Positions 8,160 through 18,045 of a stretch of DNA of 64,000 nucleotides are shown in pieces. The stretch's first letter is position 1, and each line of letters starts with the position of its first letter. The notes below the pieces were generated by a model. That model was not told the DNA's origin, did not search any database, and saw only the letters and a list, made by a program, of their open reading frames with translations. A program made the translations under genes and the position numbers. The DNA comes from Acinetobacter equi (GTDB lineage Bacteria > Pseudomonadota > Gammaproteobacteria > Pseudomonadales > Moraxellaceae): positions 186,001 through 250,000 of the forward strand of contig NZ_CP012808.1 in assembly GCF_001307195.1 (NCBI RefSeq), written 5' to 3'.

Positions 8160-11054
8160 ATGACTGATTCTGCGCAAAATATTGCTACGACTTATGATCC
8201 TACCGAGATCGAAAAAAAATGGTACAAGACTTGGGAAGAAAATGGCTACTTTAAGCCATCGGGTCAAGGCGACTCATTCTGTATCATGATTCCGCCACCA
8301 AACGTCACTGGTAGCTTGCACATGGGTCATGGTTTCAACAATGCCATCATGGATGCTTTGACACGCTATAACCGTATGTCTGGCAAAAACACATTATGGC
8401 AACCAGGTACTGACCACGCAGGTATTGCGACTCAAATGGTTGTTGAACGCCAATTAGGTGCTCAAAACATTAGTCGCCATGACTTAGGCCGTGAAAAATT
8501 CATTGAAAAAGTTTGGGAATGGAAAGAACAATCTGGCGGTAACATTACACGTCAAATTCGTCGCTTAGGTTCTTCTGTAGACTGGTCTCGTGAACGCTTC
8601 ACTATGGATGATGGTTTATCGAATGCAGTTAAAGAAGTATTCGTAAAACTTCATGAAGAAGGCTTAATTTACCGTGGTAAACGCCTTGTAAACTGGGATC
8701 CTAAATTACAAACTGCCCTTTCTGACTTAGAAGTTGAGTCAGATAAAGAAGAACAAGGTTCTTTATGGCACTTCAAATATTTCTTTGAAGATAAGTCTCT
8801 TCGTACTCACGATGGTAAAGATCACATCGTAGTTGCAACAACTCGTCCTGAAACATTATTAGGTGATACAGCCGTTGCTGTTGCACTTGATGATGAGCGT
8901 TATGCAGACTTAGTAGGTAAAAACATTATCCTACCAATTACAGGTCGTGCGGTTCCAATCGTTAAAGATGAATATGTAGACAAAGAATTCGGTACAGGCT
9001 GTGTAAAAATCACCCCTGCACACGACTTCAATGACTATGAAGTAGGTAAACGTTGCGAATTGCCAATCATCAACATCTTCAACAAAAATGCTGAAGTTCT
9101 TGCTGAGTTTGAATATATCGCTAAAGCGGGCGAGCAAATTTCTAAAACGATTCCTGCACCTACGGACTATATTGGTTTAGAACGTTTTGAAGCGCGTAAG
9201 AAGTTAGTAGAACAAGCTGAAAGCGAAGGCTGGTTAGACCAAATTCAACCATATACATTGAAACCACCTCGCGGTGACCGTTCAGGTGTAATTGTTGAGC
9301 CGTTATTGACTGACCAATGGTATGTGAAGATCGCTCCACTTGCAGAACCTGCAATTAAAGCAGTGAAAGATGGTGACATCAAATTTGTACCTGAGCAGTA
9401 CAGCAACATGTACATGGCTTGGATGAACAACATTCAAGACTGGTGTATCTCTCGTCAATTGTGGTGGGGTCACCGTATTCCTGCTTGGTACGATGCTGAA
9501 GGCAATGTATTTGTTGGTCGTGACGAAGCTGAAGTTCGTGCGAAAAACGGTATTGCCCCTGAAGTTGAATTGAACCAAGACGAAGACGTATTGGATACAT
9601 GGTTCTCATCAGGTCTTTGGACATTCTCAACATTAGGTTGGACTGGCGACGAAGCGAAAGATAAAGAAAACTATTTCTTAAATACTTTCCACCCGACTGA
9701 TGTATTGGTTACTGGTTTTGACATCATCTTCTTCTGGGTTGCTCGTATGATTATGCTTACGATGCACTTCATGAAAAATGAAGATGGTACGCCACAAGTT
9801 CCGTTTAAAACTGTGTATGTACACGGTTTGGTACGTGATGGCGAAGGTCAGAAAATGTCTAAATCTAAGGGGAACGTACTTGATCCTCTAGATTTGATTG
9901 ACGGTGTTGATCTTGAAACTTTAGTACAAAAACGTACAACAGGTTTGATGAACCCGAAACAAGCTGCGAAGATTGAAAAATCAACCCGTAAAGAATTCCC
10001 AGAAGGTATTCAATCTTACGGTACAGATGCAGTTCGTTTCACATTCTGTGCGCTTGCGAACACAGGTCGTGACATTAAGTTCGACATGAAACGTGTTGAA
10101 GGTTACCGTAACTTTGCTAACAAAATCTGGAACGGTACTCGTTTCGTTCTTATGAATGTTGAAGGTCAAACTGTTGGTCAAACTGCACGTCCTGATCTTT
10201 GGGAATTGCCTGAACAGTGGATTGTAAGCCGTTTACAAAAAGCGACTGCTGCGGTGCAAACTGCATTTGCAACATACCGTTTAGACTTAGCTGCTCAAGC
10301 AATTTACGAATTCATTTGGAATGAATACTGCGATTGGTACGTTGAATTAACTAAGCCTGTATTAAACGATGAAAACGTATCTGAAGAGCGTAAAGCTGAA
10401 GTTCGTCGTGTACTTCTTTCTGTAATGGAATCTTCTTTACGTCTTGCGCATCCGTTAATGCCTTACTTAACTGAAGAAATTTGGCAAACACTTGCGCCAA
10501 TGATTGGTTTGGGTGGCGAAACTATTATGCTTGCTCAGTACCCAACAACTGACGAAGCGTTAATGAATGACCAAGCTGAAGCAGATATGCAATGGCTTCA
10601 AGGTTTGATTGGTGCGGTACGTAACATTCGTGGTGAAATGGGTCTAGGTAATGCTCGCTTATTACCTGTTCTGCTTCAAAACACGACTGATGCTGAAAAA
10701 GCACAAATCGCACGTATTGAACCGTTGTTTAAAGCATTGGCGAAAGTTGAAAGCATTACTTTCCTTGCAGATGCTGAACAACCGCCATTGTCTTCATCTT
10801 CTGTAGTGGGTCATGTGTCTGTATTTGTTCCAATGAAGGGTTTAATTGACCCTAAAGCGGAATTGGGGCGTCTACAAAAAGACTTAGACAAGGTTCAAAA
10901 ACAGCACGACCAAATTGCAACTAAACTTTCTAACGAAGGTTTTGTAGCAAAAGCACCTGCGGCTGTGGTTGAAGGCGAGAAAGTAAAACTTGCTGAATTT
11001 GCTGACCAATTAGCGAAGATTAAAGCGAATATGGAGCAAATTGCAGCGCTTTAA
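8160..11054 (+). CDS. valS: Valyl-tRNA synthetase
   Basis: The 964-residue class I synthetase charges tRNA-Val with valine. Visible hallmarks are [14 protein letters not shown] (the HIGH signature) near residue 47, the CP1 editing domain in the middle third, [15 protein letters not shown] near 435, and GQKMSKSKG (the KMSKS loop) near 565. The anticodon-binding domain follows, and the C-terminal 70 residues ([18 protein letters not shown] and onwards) form the coiled-coil arm typical of ValRS. A TACAAT at 8116-8121 could be its -10 box. A bidirectional terminator follows the stop. Codon use is visibly more biased than in the accessory genes next to it. Confidence 0.98.
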   Translation: MTDSAQNIATTYDPTEIEKKWYKTWEENGYFKPSGQGDSFCIMIPPPNVTGSLHMGHGFNNAIMDALTRYNRMSGKNTLWQPGTDHAGIATQMVVERQLGAQNISRHDLGREKFIEKVWEWKEQSGGNITRQIRRLGSSVDWSRERFTMDDGLSNAVKEVFVKLHEEGLIYRGKRLVNWDPKLQTALSDLEVESDKEEQGSLWHFKYFFEDKSLRTHDGKDHIVVATTRPETLLGDTAVAVALDDERYADLVGKNIILPITGRAVPIVKDEYVDKEFGTGCVKITPAHDFNDYEVGKRCELPIINIFNKNAEVLAEFEYIAKAGEQISKTIPAPTDYIGLERFEARKKLVEQAESEGWLDQIQPYTLKPPRGDRSGVIVEPLLTDQWYVKIAPLAEPAIKAVKDGDIKFVPEQYSNMYMAWMNNIQDWCISRQLWWGHRIPAWYDAEGNVFVGRDEAEVRAKNGIAPEVELNQDEDVLDTWFSSGLWTFSTLGWTGDEAKDKENYFLNTFHPTDVLVTGFDIIFFWVARMIMLTMHFMKNEDGTPQVPFKTVYVHGLVRDGEGQKMSKSKGNVLDPLDLIDGVDLETLVQKRTTGLMNPKQAAKIEKSTRKEFPEGIQSYGTDAVRFTFCALANTGRDIKFDMKRVEGYRNFANKIWNGTRFVLMNVEGQTVGQTARPDLWELPEQWIVSRLQKATAAVQTAFATYRLDLAAQAIYEFIWNEYCDWYVELTKPVLNDENVSEERKAEVRRVLLSVMESSLRLAHPLMPYLTEEIWQTLAPMIGLGGETIMLAQYPTTDEALMNDQAEADMQWLQGLIGAVRNIRGEMGLGNARLLPVLLQNTTDAEKAQIARIEPLFKALAKVESITFLADAEQPPLSSSSVVGHVSVFVPMKGLIDPKAELGRLQKDLDKVQKQHDQIATKLSNEGFVAKAPAAVVEGEKVKLAEFADQLAKIKANMEQIAAL

Positions 11055-11072
11055 TGCTGTAGTTTGATTCAA

Positions 11073-11103
11073 AAAAATCCCCTCTTAGTGAGGGGATTTT
11101 TTA
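11073..11103. terminator. Bidirectional terminator between valS and the OLD-like gene
   Basis: ATCCCCTC and GAGGGGAT flank the loop TTAGT, with an A run before and a T run after, so it can stop transcription from both sides. The stop codon of the converging minus-strand gene (11101-11103) lies in the T run. Confidence 0.85.
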
Positions 11104-13056
11104 TACTAAATATTTTTCAATTTGGATGATCCACTCAGGTTTTTCTGAAATTTCTTGTCCACAATATAAATCACAGAGTTTAGCTTTATTACAATCAATA
11201 AATTTATGAATCTCGTCTTTTAAGTGCTTTGGATTGCCTTCAATTTTTTGTTCGGTATCTAAATATATTATTGAATCATCACCCTTGATGTAACTATTTA
11301 GAGCACTTTCATCAAATTTAAATTTAGAAAATATGTCTTTAATATTCTGTTCATTTGATTGCTCAATACAGCTACTTAAAGCATTATAAAAAGCCTTTGG
11401 CACTAGAGCTTCTTCAATCTCTGTTGGATAGTGAACTGTACTTTCAATAGTATGAAGTTCAATTTTTTGACTATTAGATTGTAATCTTCTAATTCTCATG
11501 ATGTTACCAACATCTGATTTTTCCGAAAGTCTTACACCCTGTATGTCAGTATCAATTAAACAAAAAATCTTCCCTTTAAAGGTTTTATTATCATGACCTT
11601 GTGCAATAGGAGTATGTAAATAATTATATAATACCGCTACTATTGCACAGCTACCTACAGGTAAAAATTTAGTTTTTTGGATTAATTCTTCACTTAGATG
11701 CTTACATATATATTTCTTATCATCTTCGCTTTCAACGACAAGCCAATTTACATCTTGGAGACGTAAAGAACTAATTATAGATGATACTAAGTCAAAATAA
11801 CTTTTGAATTGAATATCATCAGGATGCTGTCGCTGTTTAGCAAAATAATTAGAAAATGAAAATGGCTTAATTTCAGCTACTTCTGAATCTGATTGAATAT
11901 GATGTAAAACACCTTCATCAATTATCGGTAAAGCACCATACCAATGAGTTGTAACAAATAACTGTACATTAAATTTTGTTGCCAATATTTGCAATCTTTT
12001 AAATTGGTCATAGCACATAGAAACATGTAATGATGATTCAGGTTCATCAATCGCTAAAATAATATTTTGGCTAAGTTTTCTTTCTTGTGTTAAAAATGCA
12101 TAAGCTATATCTATTAGTGCTTTTTTTCTCTCACCTGCCGACATATTTTCGATAGGTTTACCATCTCGTTTTAATTTACGTTTGGAGAAAAATGAATCAA
12201 CAATAATATCTGTAAGATGGTTAGCTGTAAGCTTGGTTTTAGCTTTATACTCTTTTTCAAAGTCATACTTATCATCAATTAATTGGACTGTATGAGCTAC
12301 TTTACCAACGAAATCTTCTAAATCTGAATTGACTATATCCAATAAGCTTTTTTGAGATCTTCCTTCTTGTACTGGTGCTTTTTGGGTGAGCACTTTTTCT
12401 ATTCTTTCTTTAATATTTTCACTCATCAAGTCCTGCATTCCTTTGGACTCTAATCTTAGAAAATCATTGAGTGATGTTTCTACAGGAATATATTGATATG
12501 AATATTTACTAATAAGATCTGACTTTAATTTTTCTAAAACCCTACGCAATTTTTTTCCATCTGATAATTCTGGGACTTTCTCTTTGATCTGCTTAATAAC
12601 TGATTTATTAAACGTAATAAAAGCATTCTCAAGAAACTCTCCACTAGGTGAATGAGAGCTTAAAATCAAGTAATGAGTTTCGTTATATTTTTTTAAACAA
12701 TCTCTATGCTCAAAAAAATTATTGTAAATTTTATAATTACCTGAATTTCCATCTAACTCCATAAAAAATTCATTAATAATTGGAATAATTTGCTGAACAT
12801 CTTTATCAAATTTTTTTAATTCACTTTTTTCTATTAAAAAAACTGGAGCAACAAATGCATCATTTTTATTTTGATGAGTATTATATATAAACTCTCTATT
12901 GTTAAAAAAAGAATCTAAAGACTCTAAAATAGAACTCTTCCCTGCTCCATTTTGTCCAATAAAAAGATTAAAATTTTCAACGTCATTAATACCGAAAGGA
13001 ATATATCGAGCACCTTTATATATTTTAAAGTGACGAAGAAAAACACCAACTAACAT
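11101..13056 (-). CDS. OLD-family-like protein: SMC/ABC-type ATPase fused to a TOPRIM domain
   Basis: From ATG 13056 the product has 651 residues; a GTG at 13071 is the longer option. Seen in order: Walker A GQNGAGKSS near 34-42, an ABC-like signature MSAGERKK near 305, Walker B IILAIDEPESSLH near 331-343, then WLVVESEDD near 437-445 and CLIDTDIQG near 499-507. The last two match the Glu and Asp-x-Asp metal sites of a TOPRIM nuclease. This ATPase-TOPRIM order is that of OLD (overcoming lysogenization defect) nucleases, several of which protect against phage. No UvrD-like GajB partner or retron is visible beside it, so it would be a stand-alone type. It is more AT-rich than valS and lies next to a decayed endonuclease gene, which suggests acquisition. 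Function in defence is inferred. Confidence 0.75.
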   Translation of the reverse strand: MLVGVFLRHFKIYKGARYIPFGINDVENFNLFIGQNGAGKSSILESLDSFFNNREFIYNTHQNKNDAFVAPVFLIEKSELKKFDKDVQQIIPIINEFFMELDGNSGNYKIYNNFFEHRDCLKKYNETHYLILSSHSPSGEFLENAFITFNKSVIKQIKEKVPELSDGKKLRRVLEKLKSDLISKYSYQYIPVETSLNDFLRLESKGMQDLMSENIKERIEKVLTQKAPVQEGRSQKSLLDIVNSDLEDFVGKVAHTVQLIDDKYDFEKEYKAKTKLTANHLTDIIVDSFFSKRKLKRDGKPIENMSAGERKKALIDIAYAFLTQERKLSQNIILAIDEPESSLHVSMCYDQFKRLQILATKFNVQLFVTTHWYGALPIIDEGVLHHIQSDSEVAEIKPFSFSNYFAKQRQHPDDIQFKSYFDLVSSIISSLRLQDVNWLVVESEDDKKYICKHLSEELIQKTKFLPVGSCAIVAVLYNYLHTPIAQGHDNKTFKGKIFCLIDTDIQGVRLSEKSDVGNIMRIRRLQSNSQKIELHTIESTVHYPTEIEEALVPKAFYNALSSCIEQSNEQNIKDIFSKFKFDESALNSYIKGDDSIIYLDTEQKIEGNPKHLKDEIHKFIDCNKAKLCDLYCGQEISEKPEWIIQIEKYLV

Positions 13057-13146
13057 ACAACCCCAAAGCACAAAATTATTCTATATTTCACGAATTTACC
13101 ATGATTTAAAATTGAATCCTATTTATTATTGGTCTAATAAGTCTTA

Positions 13147-13267
13147 TTACAGAAAACGAAATTTTAGATTCATAAGTTGTTTGGCACGTAAGAGTTGCCA
13201 CATCAAATTTTCTGCATCTGTGGCGCATGGATTTGGCGAATTCTAATAGTTGGGGATCTATTTTCAT
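13147..13267 (-). pseudogene. Remnant of a DUF559 (VSR-like) endonuclease gene
   Basis: Reading the minus strand from ATG 13267 (after GAGGGA) gives MKIDPQLLEFAKSMRH. After a one-base frame change the next frame gives ATDAENLMWQLLRAKQLM and NLKFRFL, then TAA at 13147-13149. Together these match the N-terminal part of DUF559 domain proteins (related to very-short-patch-repair endonucleases), where AENLMWQLLRAKQL is characteristic. The catalytic part is missing, so the gene is both frameshifted and truncated to about 40 codons. Confidence 0.6.
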
Positions 13268-13317
13268 TTTTATTTCCCTCTCAAATTTATTGTCATTATA
13301 TGCGACGCAATGAAGTT

Positions 13318-13430
13318 CCCTCTCCTCTCAGGAGAGGGCTAGGGAGAGGTGAAGCTAGAGAATTAAATCTACAAAATACCCTCATCCCCTTGCGGAACCA
13401 TGTTCCTCATCCCAAAGGGAGAGGGAGAAA
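13318..13430. repeat. Hairpin-type dispersed repeat (CCCTCTCC...GGAGAGGG)
   Basis: CCCTCTCCT (13318-13326), loop CTC and AGGAGAGGG (13330-13338) form a perfect 9-bp hairpin. A second purine/pyrimidine-skewed part follows at 13379-13430 with CCCTCATCCCC and CCCAAAGGGAGAGGG. Such GC-richer blocks stand out from the AT-rich surroundings and resemble dispersed extragenic elements often seen upstream of DUF559 genes; the DUF559 remnant starts 50 bases away. Apart from this repeat and that remnant I see nothing else between 13057 and 13433. Confidence 0.6.
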
Positions 13431-13433
13431 AGC

Positions 13434-14471
13434 TTAAAGCACCTGATGCTCCAACAACATCTCCAACCCACTCTCTTTCCCCATATACATGAGTCTCTGT
13501 TTTTCTGCTTTAAGCTGTTGCTTCACCGCCGACACATCCGCATCAATCTGCTTATATAAGTCTGTAATATTCAGTTGCCCTTTTGACTTACTTACTGCAA
13601 TTTTGGCTTTATTCGACCAAATAAGCGAATCAATTAACTCCTGAATCTGCATCTTTAACGCTTGGCTTTGCGCTTCCAACGCCTGTTGGTAAAACTTCAC
13701 TTGCTCTGTGCTTAAACCTTTATTTGAACCATTTTTACTTTGCTCGACTTCAAGTTGCAATTTTAGTAAAAAGAACAAATCTTCCTGTTCATGGGCTTCA
13801 TTAGCACGTTGTAACAGTTCAGTCTTTTCCGCTTTTTTAAACTCATCAGGCTCACGGTCAGGGTGAATGATTGAAGCAATTTTTAAATATACCGTTTTCA
13901 GTGATTGATTCACTAACTTTTCAGCTTGTGCTTGTTTATCCTCCTGACGTTTTAACTTGGCTTGTTCACGTGCTTGTAGGTATTTGTCACTGTTCCAACC
14001 TTCATCCAAACTTTCTTCTTCAACTTTTAAGTCTTTATTTTCAGGTTCGTTAAAAGACTCTGAACTTCTCTTCTTGGTTTTTTTCTTATCGTACTCGTTT
14101 GCCTGCTGATAATAAGCATACATCTTCTCAACCTCATACACCTGCTGTTGATTCAACATTCGAGAGCCTTGCAATAGACGAGCTAGAGCTTGAACCTTAT
14201 CTTCAACTGTTGCTGTATCAGTTTTGTTGAAACGGTATAGATTCAAGCTATTCCACAATGTTTGCATTTGCTCAAACAAAGTTCTATATAAATCTCGATA
14301 TGCAGGCATCAGTGCCTTTTGACTATAGGTACGAATTTCATCTTGTGCTTGTTGCCATGCAGCCAGCAACAGTTTTTGCTGTTCAATTTCATCAATTAAA
14401 CGATTCAGCTTTTTATGTTGTGGTGAAACTTCAAGAACAGTTTGACCAGTAAGTTGGAGTTCCAAAGACAT
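13434..14471 (-). CDS. J-domain-like, coiled-coil protein
   Basis: 345 residues from ATG 14471 (ATG 14477 adds two). The protein is rich in Gln, Lys and Glu and mostly coiled coil. Around residue 205-250 it has VYLKIASIIHPDREPDE followed by KTELLQRANEAHEQED and LFFLLKLQ. This is the HPD-containing loop and flanking helices of a J domain, so it may be a DnaK co-chaperone of the divergent internal-J type. An acidic/Lys low-complexity segment lies near 145-180. No signal peptide is present. The start has no strong SD. The downstream side ends at the hairpin repeat and the upstream side is a long AT-rich gap. Confidence 0.65.
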   Translation of the reverse strand: MSLELQLTGQTVLEVSPQHKKLNRLIDEIEQQKLLLAAWQQAQDEIRTYSQKALMPAYRDLYRTLFEQMQTLWNSLNLYRFNKTDTATVEDKVQALARLLQGSRMLNQQQVYEVEKMYAYYQQANEYDKKKTKKRSSESFNEPENKDLKVEEESLDEGWNSDKYLQAREQAKLKRQEDKQAQAEKLVNQSLKTVYLKIASIIHPDREPDEFKKAEKTELLQRANEAHEQEDLFFLLKLQLEVEQSKNGSNKGLSTEQVKFYQQALEAQSQALKMQIQELIDSLIWSNKAKIAVSKSKGQLNITDLYKQIDADVSAVKQQLKAEKQRLMYMGKESGLEMLLEHQVL

Positions 14472-14785
14472 ATACATTTCAATAAAAACAACGTGACACT
14501 ATTATGCCTATCTCTCTAGAAAATACCTACGTTTAATCATTTAAGCTCTATAAAGTAGAGCTATAATAATAACTATAAATTCATCACTATATAAATATTA
14601 TATAATTCACATATAACAATAATGAGTTTAAGTTTAATAAATTATTTTAATAACAAAAAATATATCTACTTGACAAAAATAGGATTTTAATCCAACATTT
14701 TATCTACAAAAAAAACTAAATCAAAATTTTAAAAATCTCAAACAATGTAAAAATTAACGACCAAAATAAAAAAGGATTAATCACG
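14472..14785. other. AT-rich gap without genes
   Basis: About 310 bases of very AT-rich sequence upstream of the J-domain-like gene and of the small broken gene at 14786. I see no RNA gene, strong hairpin or reliable promoter; it may hold divergent promoters. Confidence 0.4.
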
Positions 14786-15069
14786 ATGTTATTACAATAT
14801 AATGGCTATAGCATAGAGCTAGAATCAACTTATATAAATCAACTTATCGCAGAAAATAAATTCAAACTAAATGGTACAATTGTAGAAAAAACACATTAAT
14901 GTTTGAATTTGAAGCCTTTATTGAAGATGAAGAAATCATTATTGATGCTTATTACTCAGATAAAGACTTAGTCAAACTTTATATCGATGAAACGTATGAA
15001 ATAAACTTCAATAGATATTTCAAAAAATCAGATTTTGAAAATTTTAAAATAATCCAAAAAACCTATTAA
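14786..15069 (+). pseudogene. Small unknown gene split by a frameshift in an A6 run
   Basis: A 37-codon frame (14786-14899) starting 9 bases after AAGGAT ends at TAA. The next frame starts in the overlapping ATG (TAATG, 14899) and runs 56 codons to 15069. Adding one A to the A6 run at 14886-14891 joins them into one 94-residue protein without an internal stop, so a one-base loss in a homopolymer is the simplest reading. Two translationally coupled small genes are the alternative. The product is acidic and rich in Tyr, Phe and Ile with no motif I recognise. It could be a real mutation, a phase switch or a sequencing error. Confidence 0.5.
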
Positions 15070-15165
15070 CATATCAATTAGAATAAAATATATTTTTTAT
15101 TCTAAATTTCACTTAATGTATAAATCAATTTACTCTGAAATTACTTTCAATCACCGAATAAAGGT

Positions 15166-16132
15166 TTAGAATGGATCTATATAAGTTTCATTTATCCTAT
15201 ATCCTTTCAATCTAGCCTTTTCTTCATTTTCAAACCTTATTAAGCTTTGTTCTTCTTTATATTGATCTATTTTTAATAATCGCTCTTGCATACTTAATCT
15301 TAAAAATTCATATTCCTGCTCTGGAATACACGTTAAATCAGACTCTAAATCTGCACCCATATAAGCATCTAATTTAACGGAATAATCCTTATAAAAATCG
15401 ATTCTAAAAACCATTTCATCTAAATAAAACTTTGTTTCTATGCAAAAAAAAATCTGGGGTTTGTAACGCACTTTTAAAAGCTTCCACATTCAAAACTTCA
15501 GGTGCGATACACAAATAAGGTTGCTCAAAAAAGACTGAAATGCATTCTGTCTTATCATACCTTGCTTCATAAAGCTCAAAAAAATGCTGACATCCTTTAT
15601 CTAATAAACTTTGAATATACTTTTGATACAATACAAATACATCATCGATATTCAACTGAGCATCAGCCAATTGAAAAACCATATAAATTGAAACAATGTC
15701 TCTCTCTTTAATTCGTATAGATAGCTCATTAACATGTTTAAATTGTAATTGACGAAATAATGTATTAATTGAAACAGACACTAAATCTGATGAGTTTTTA
15801 TTGGCATAGCCTTTGGATACGAAATTAAAATCGTAGTCAGTATATCGGTTATAAATGGGTGGGAAAATAATATTTGCATCATCTAAGTTGCACTCCTGTT
15901 CAAGCTGAAAATATCCTTTCCGCCCTAACCCAATATTTAACTCAGAATTTTCAATTTTAATTTGCCCATAGCCCTCTATACTTTTATGAATTGAAAGATC
16001 ATTATCTAATTTTTCAATTGGGCTTTGTCTGTAAACAAACGAGTCTTTTAAAAAATTTAAATAAAATACTCTATAAGCAAGTATAACCAATATTGTACAA
16101 GCTAAAGTCAATCCGATCAGAAATGCATCCAT
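15166..16132 (-). pseudogene. Membrane-anchored unknown protein, frameshifted at a T9 run
   Basis: The first frame (16132 down to 15416, 238 residues) starts with a signal-anchor helix (FLIGLTLACTILVILAYRVF). A second frame (to 15166) continues it. The break is at the coding-strand T9 run (15444-15452). With eight Ts the frame reads through as PDFFCIETKFYLDEMVFRID and gives one protein of about 321 residues. The gene is thus apparently broken by a one-base expansion. I do not recognise the family; after the anchor it looks like a soluble domain facing the periplasm. The longer open frame upstream suggests a recent event, a switchable repeat or a base-calling error. Confidence 0.6.
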
Positions 16133-17037
16133 TCATTTCCTCCAAATTCTTTTTATTGTTAAATATTTCTTAAATATTATTCTACAAGAAATTTTTATTT
16201 TTTCTAGCGTAGATTCACATTAATATAATATATACGCCTTGAGCTTGTTTTAACTACAATTTCAAACCAAAAAAAATGTATATTTCAAATAAAAATAATA
16301 TATAAAATACTCCTTACTTTACATTTTCTAATTAATTTTAAAATTCTTATGTGCTCATAGTTTTTTAAGATATTAATTCCTATCAACTATCCAGAACTTT
16401 CATACTATTATCAAAAGAAGGCTTAATAATTTAATTTATTAAAAAACATGTATAAAATTCACATTTTCACTATAAAAATACTAGGTGTACATTATAAATC
16501 ACATAAATTTTATAATCAGAATTTCTGTACATAAGACTTATTCACATCAGCAAAAATATAATTAAATACCTAATATTAAAATATATTTTAATATTACTAT
16601 TTCACTACCTTACATCAAATATATAATATTTAATGCAATTTAAACCTTATTTGAATTATAGTATATTTCACATAATTTATGAGAATTACATCTAGTTTTT
16701 TATTATTTTATAGACAAAAACATTAGTTACAAAATGTTTCTATTTTTCCTTAACCTCAATTTAAAAACCGTTTTTTTTTACTAAATATCAACAATAAAAA
16801 ATAGCTGCACCCCTTATAAATACTCAACTTTCTAAAATAAAAGTAAAAACCAAGTCACATTTTAAGCATAGTAGTTCTATAAAATTATTCTACTTGAGGA
16901 AATATAGTTAAGTCGCATAAGATAAATGTGATGTAACTCTTTCGTAAATAAAAATACATCTTTTATACAGATGAATTCATTTTAAATAACGAAATAGTTA
17001 GTTGAAGAAAAAATTATATTAAAACGGAGTTTTATAG
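16133..17037. other. Long AT-rich intergenic region upstream of gltI
   Basis: About 900 bases with no credible coding frame on either strand, no tRNA-like fold and no tandem repeat that I can see. It is extremely AT-rich, more so than other gaps. The last 150 bases presumably carry the gltI promoter. Most of it may be decayed sequence. Confidence 0.45.
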
Positions 17038-17982
17038 ATGACATATCAATGCAGTAAGCTATCGGTTCTTTGTGCAAGTGTTTTAATGCTTGGTCTAAGT
17101 GCCTGTTCAGACAATAAGAAAGCACCTGCAAGCGAAGGAGCTGGTTCCGAAGCAACAATAACTTCGGGAACATTAGATAAAATTAAACAGTCAGGAACAA
17201 TTGTTCTTGGTCATCGTGACTCTTCAATTCCATTTTCATATATTGCAGATAATCCAAACCAACCCGTTGGTTATGCACATGACCTTCAAATGAAAGTTGT
17301 TGAGGCTGTTAAGAAAGAACTTAACATGCCAGATCTGAAAGTACGTTATAACTTAGTCACAAGCCAAAATCGTATTCCACTCGTTTCAAATGGAACTGTT
17401 GACCTCGAATGTGGTTCTACAACTAATAATAAAGAACGTCAGCAACAAGTCGACTTCTCTTTAGGTTTCTTTGAAGTAGGCTCTCGCCTTCTTACTGCAA
17501 AAGATTCCGGTATTAAAGATTTCTCAGACTTAAAAGGTAAGAAATTAGTTACTACGGCTGGAACTACATCTGAGCGTTATATTCGTCAGCATCAACAAGA
17601 GTTAGGAATTGGGGAAATTATTTCAGCAAAAGACCATGCTGAATCATTCTTAATGTTACAAAATGGTCGAGCTGCAGCATTTATGATGGATGATATTTTA
17701 CTTGCAGGGGAAAAATCTAAAGCTAAAGATCCAAACAAATGGGAAATCGTAGGGACTCCACCAATTCAAGAAGTCTATGGCTGTATGCTTCGTAAAGGAG
17801 ATGCGGGCTTTAAAAAAGTGGTAGATGGTGCAATTAAATCAACCTATGATTCTGGTGAAATTAATGAGATGTACAAAAAATGGTTCTTATCTCAAATTCC
17901 ACCAAAAAACATTAACTTAGACTTCGCAATGTCAGATCAGGTTAAAGCTTTAATTAGCTCACCACATGACCGTGATCAATAA
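17038..17982 (+). CDS. gltI: Glutamate/aspartate ABC transporter substrate-binding lipoprotein GltI
   Basis: A 314-residue periplasmic binding protein of the GltI type for acidic amino acids. The N-terminus is a lipoprotein signal with lipobox GLSAC (Cys near residue 23), so the protein is membrane-tethered. The SBP family 3 fold is shown by GTIVLGHRDSSIPFSY, GYAHDLQMKVVEAV, LVSNGTVDLECGSTTNN and QVDFSLGFFEV. ACGGAG lies about 9 bases before the ATG. It is the first gene of gltIJKL. A 13-bp perfect inverted repeat separates it from gltJ, a common way to give more binding protein than permease. Confidence 0.92.
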   Translation: MTYQCSKLSVLCASVLMLGLSACSDNKKAPASEGAGSEATITSGTLDKIKQSGTIVLGHRDSSIPFSYIADNPNQPVGYAHDLQMKVVEAVKKELNMPDLKVRYNLVTSQNRIPLVSNGTVDLECGSTTNNKERQQQVDFSLGFFEVGSRLLTAKDSGIKDFSDLKGKKLVTTAGTTSERYIRQHQQELGIGEIISAKDHAESFLMLQNGRAAAFMMDDILLAGEKSKAKDPNKWEIVGTPPIQEVYGCMLRKGDAGFKKVVDGAIKSTYDSGEINEMYKKWFLSQIPPKNINLDFAMSDQVKALISSPHDRDQ

Positions 17983-18000
17983 TTTAAAACAATAAAATTT

Positions 18001-18031
18001 ATTTCAGGCAAAAGTGATTTTTGCCTGAAAT
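18001..18031 (+). promoter_or_regulatory. Perfect 13-bp intercistronic hairpin between gltI and gltJ
   Basis: ATTTCAGGCAAAA (18001-18013) is followed after 5 bases by its exact reverse complement (18019-18031). It sits between the gltI stop and the SD of gltJ (CGGAG, 18036-18040) and has no T tract after it. It is more likely an mRNA-stabilising or partial-termination hairpin than a full terminator. Confidence 0.7.
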
Positions 18032-18045
18032 CATTCGGAGTTATT

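Noticed and set aside
9160..9633. Several long antisense frames inside valS
   Set aside because: They are shadows of a strongly codon-biased gene; the peptides show no domain pattern and have no SD.
13195..13437. 80-codon plus-strand frame upstream of the J-domain-like gene
   Set aside because: It runs over the DUF559 remnant and the hairpin repeat, and its peptide is just the translated repeat.
14886..14892. Programmed -1 frameshift at A6C
   Set aside because: AAAAAAC is a slippery heptamer, but it is not in the phase required by the upstream frame, and no stimulating structure is seen; a simple base loss explains the break better.
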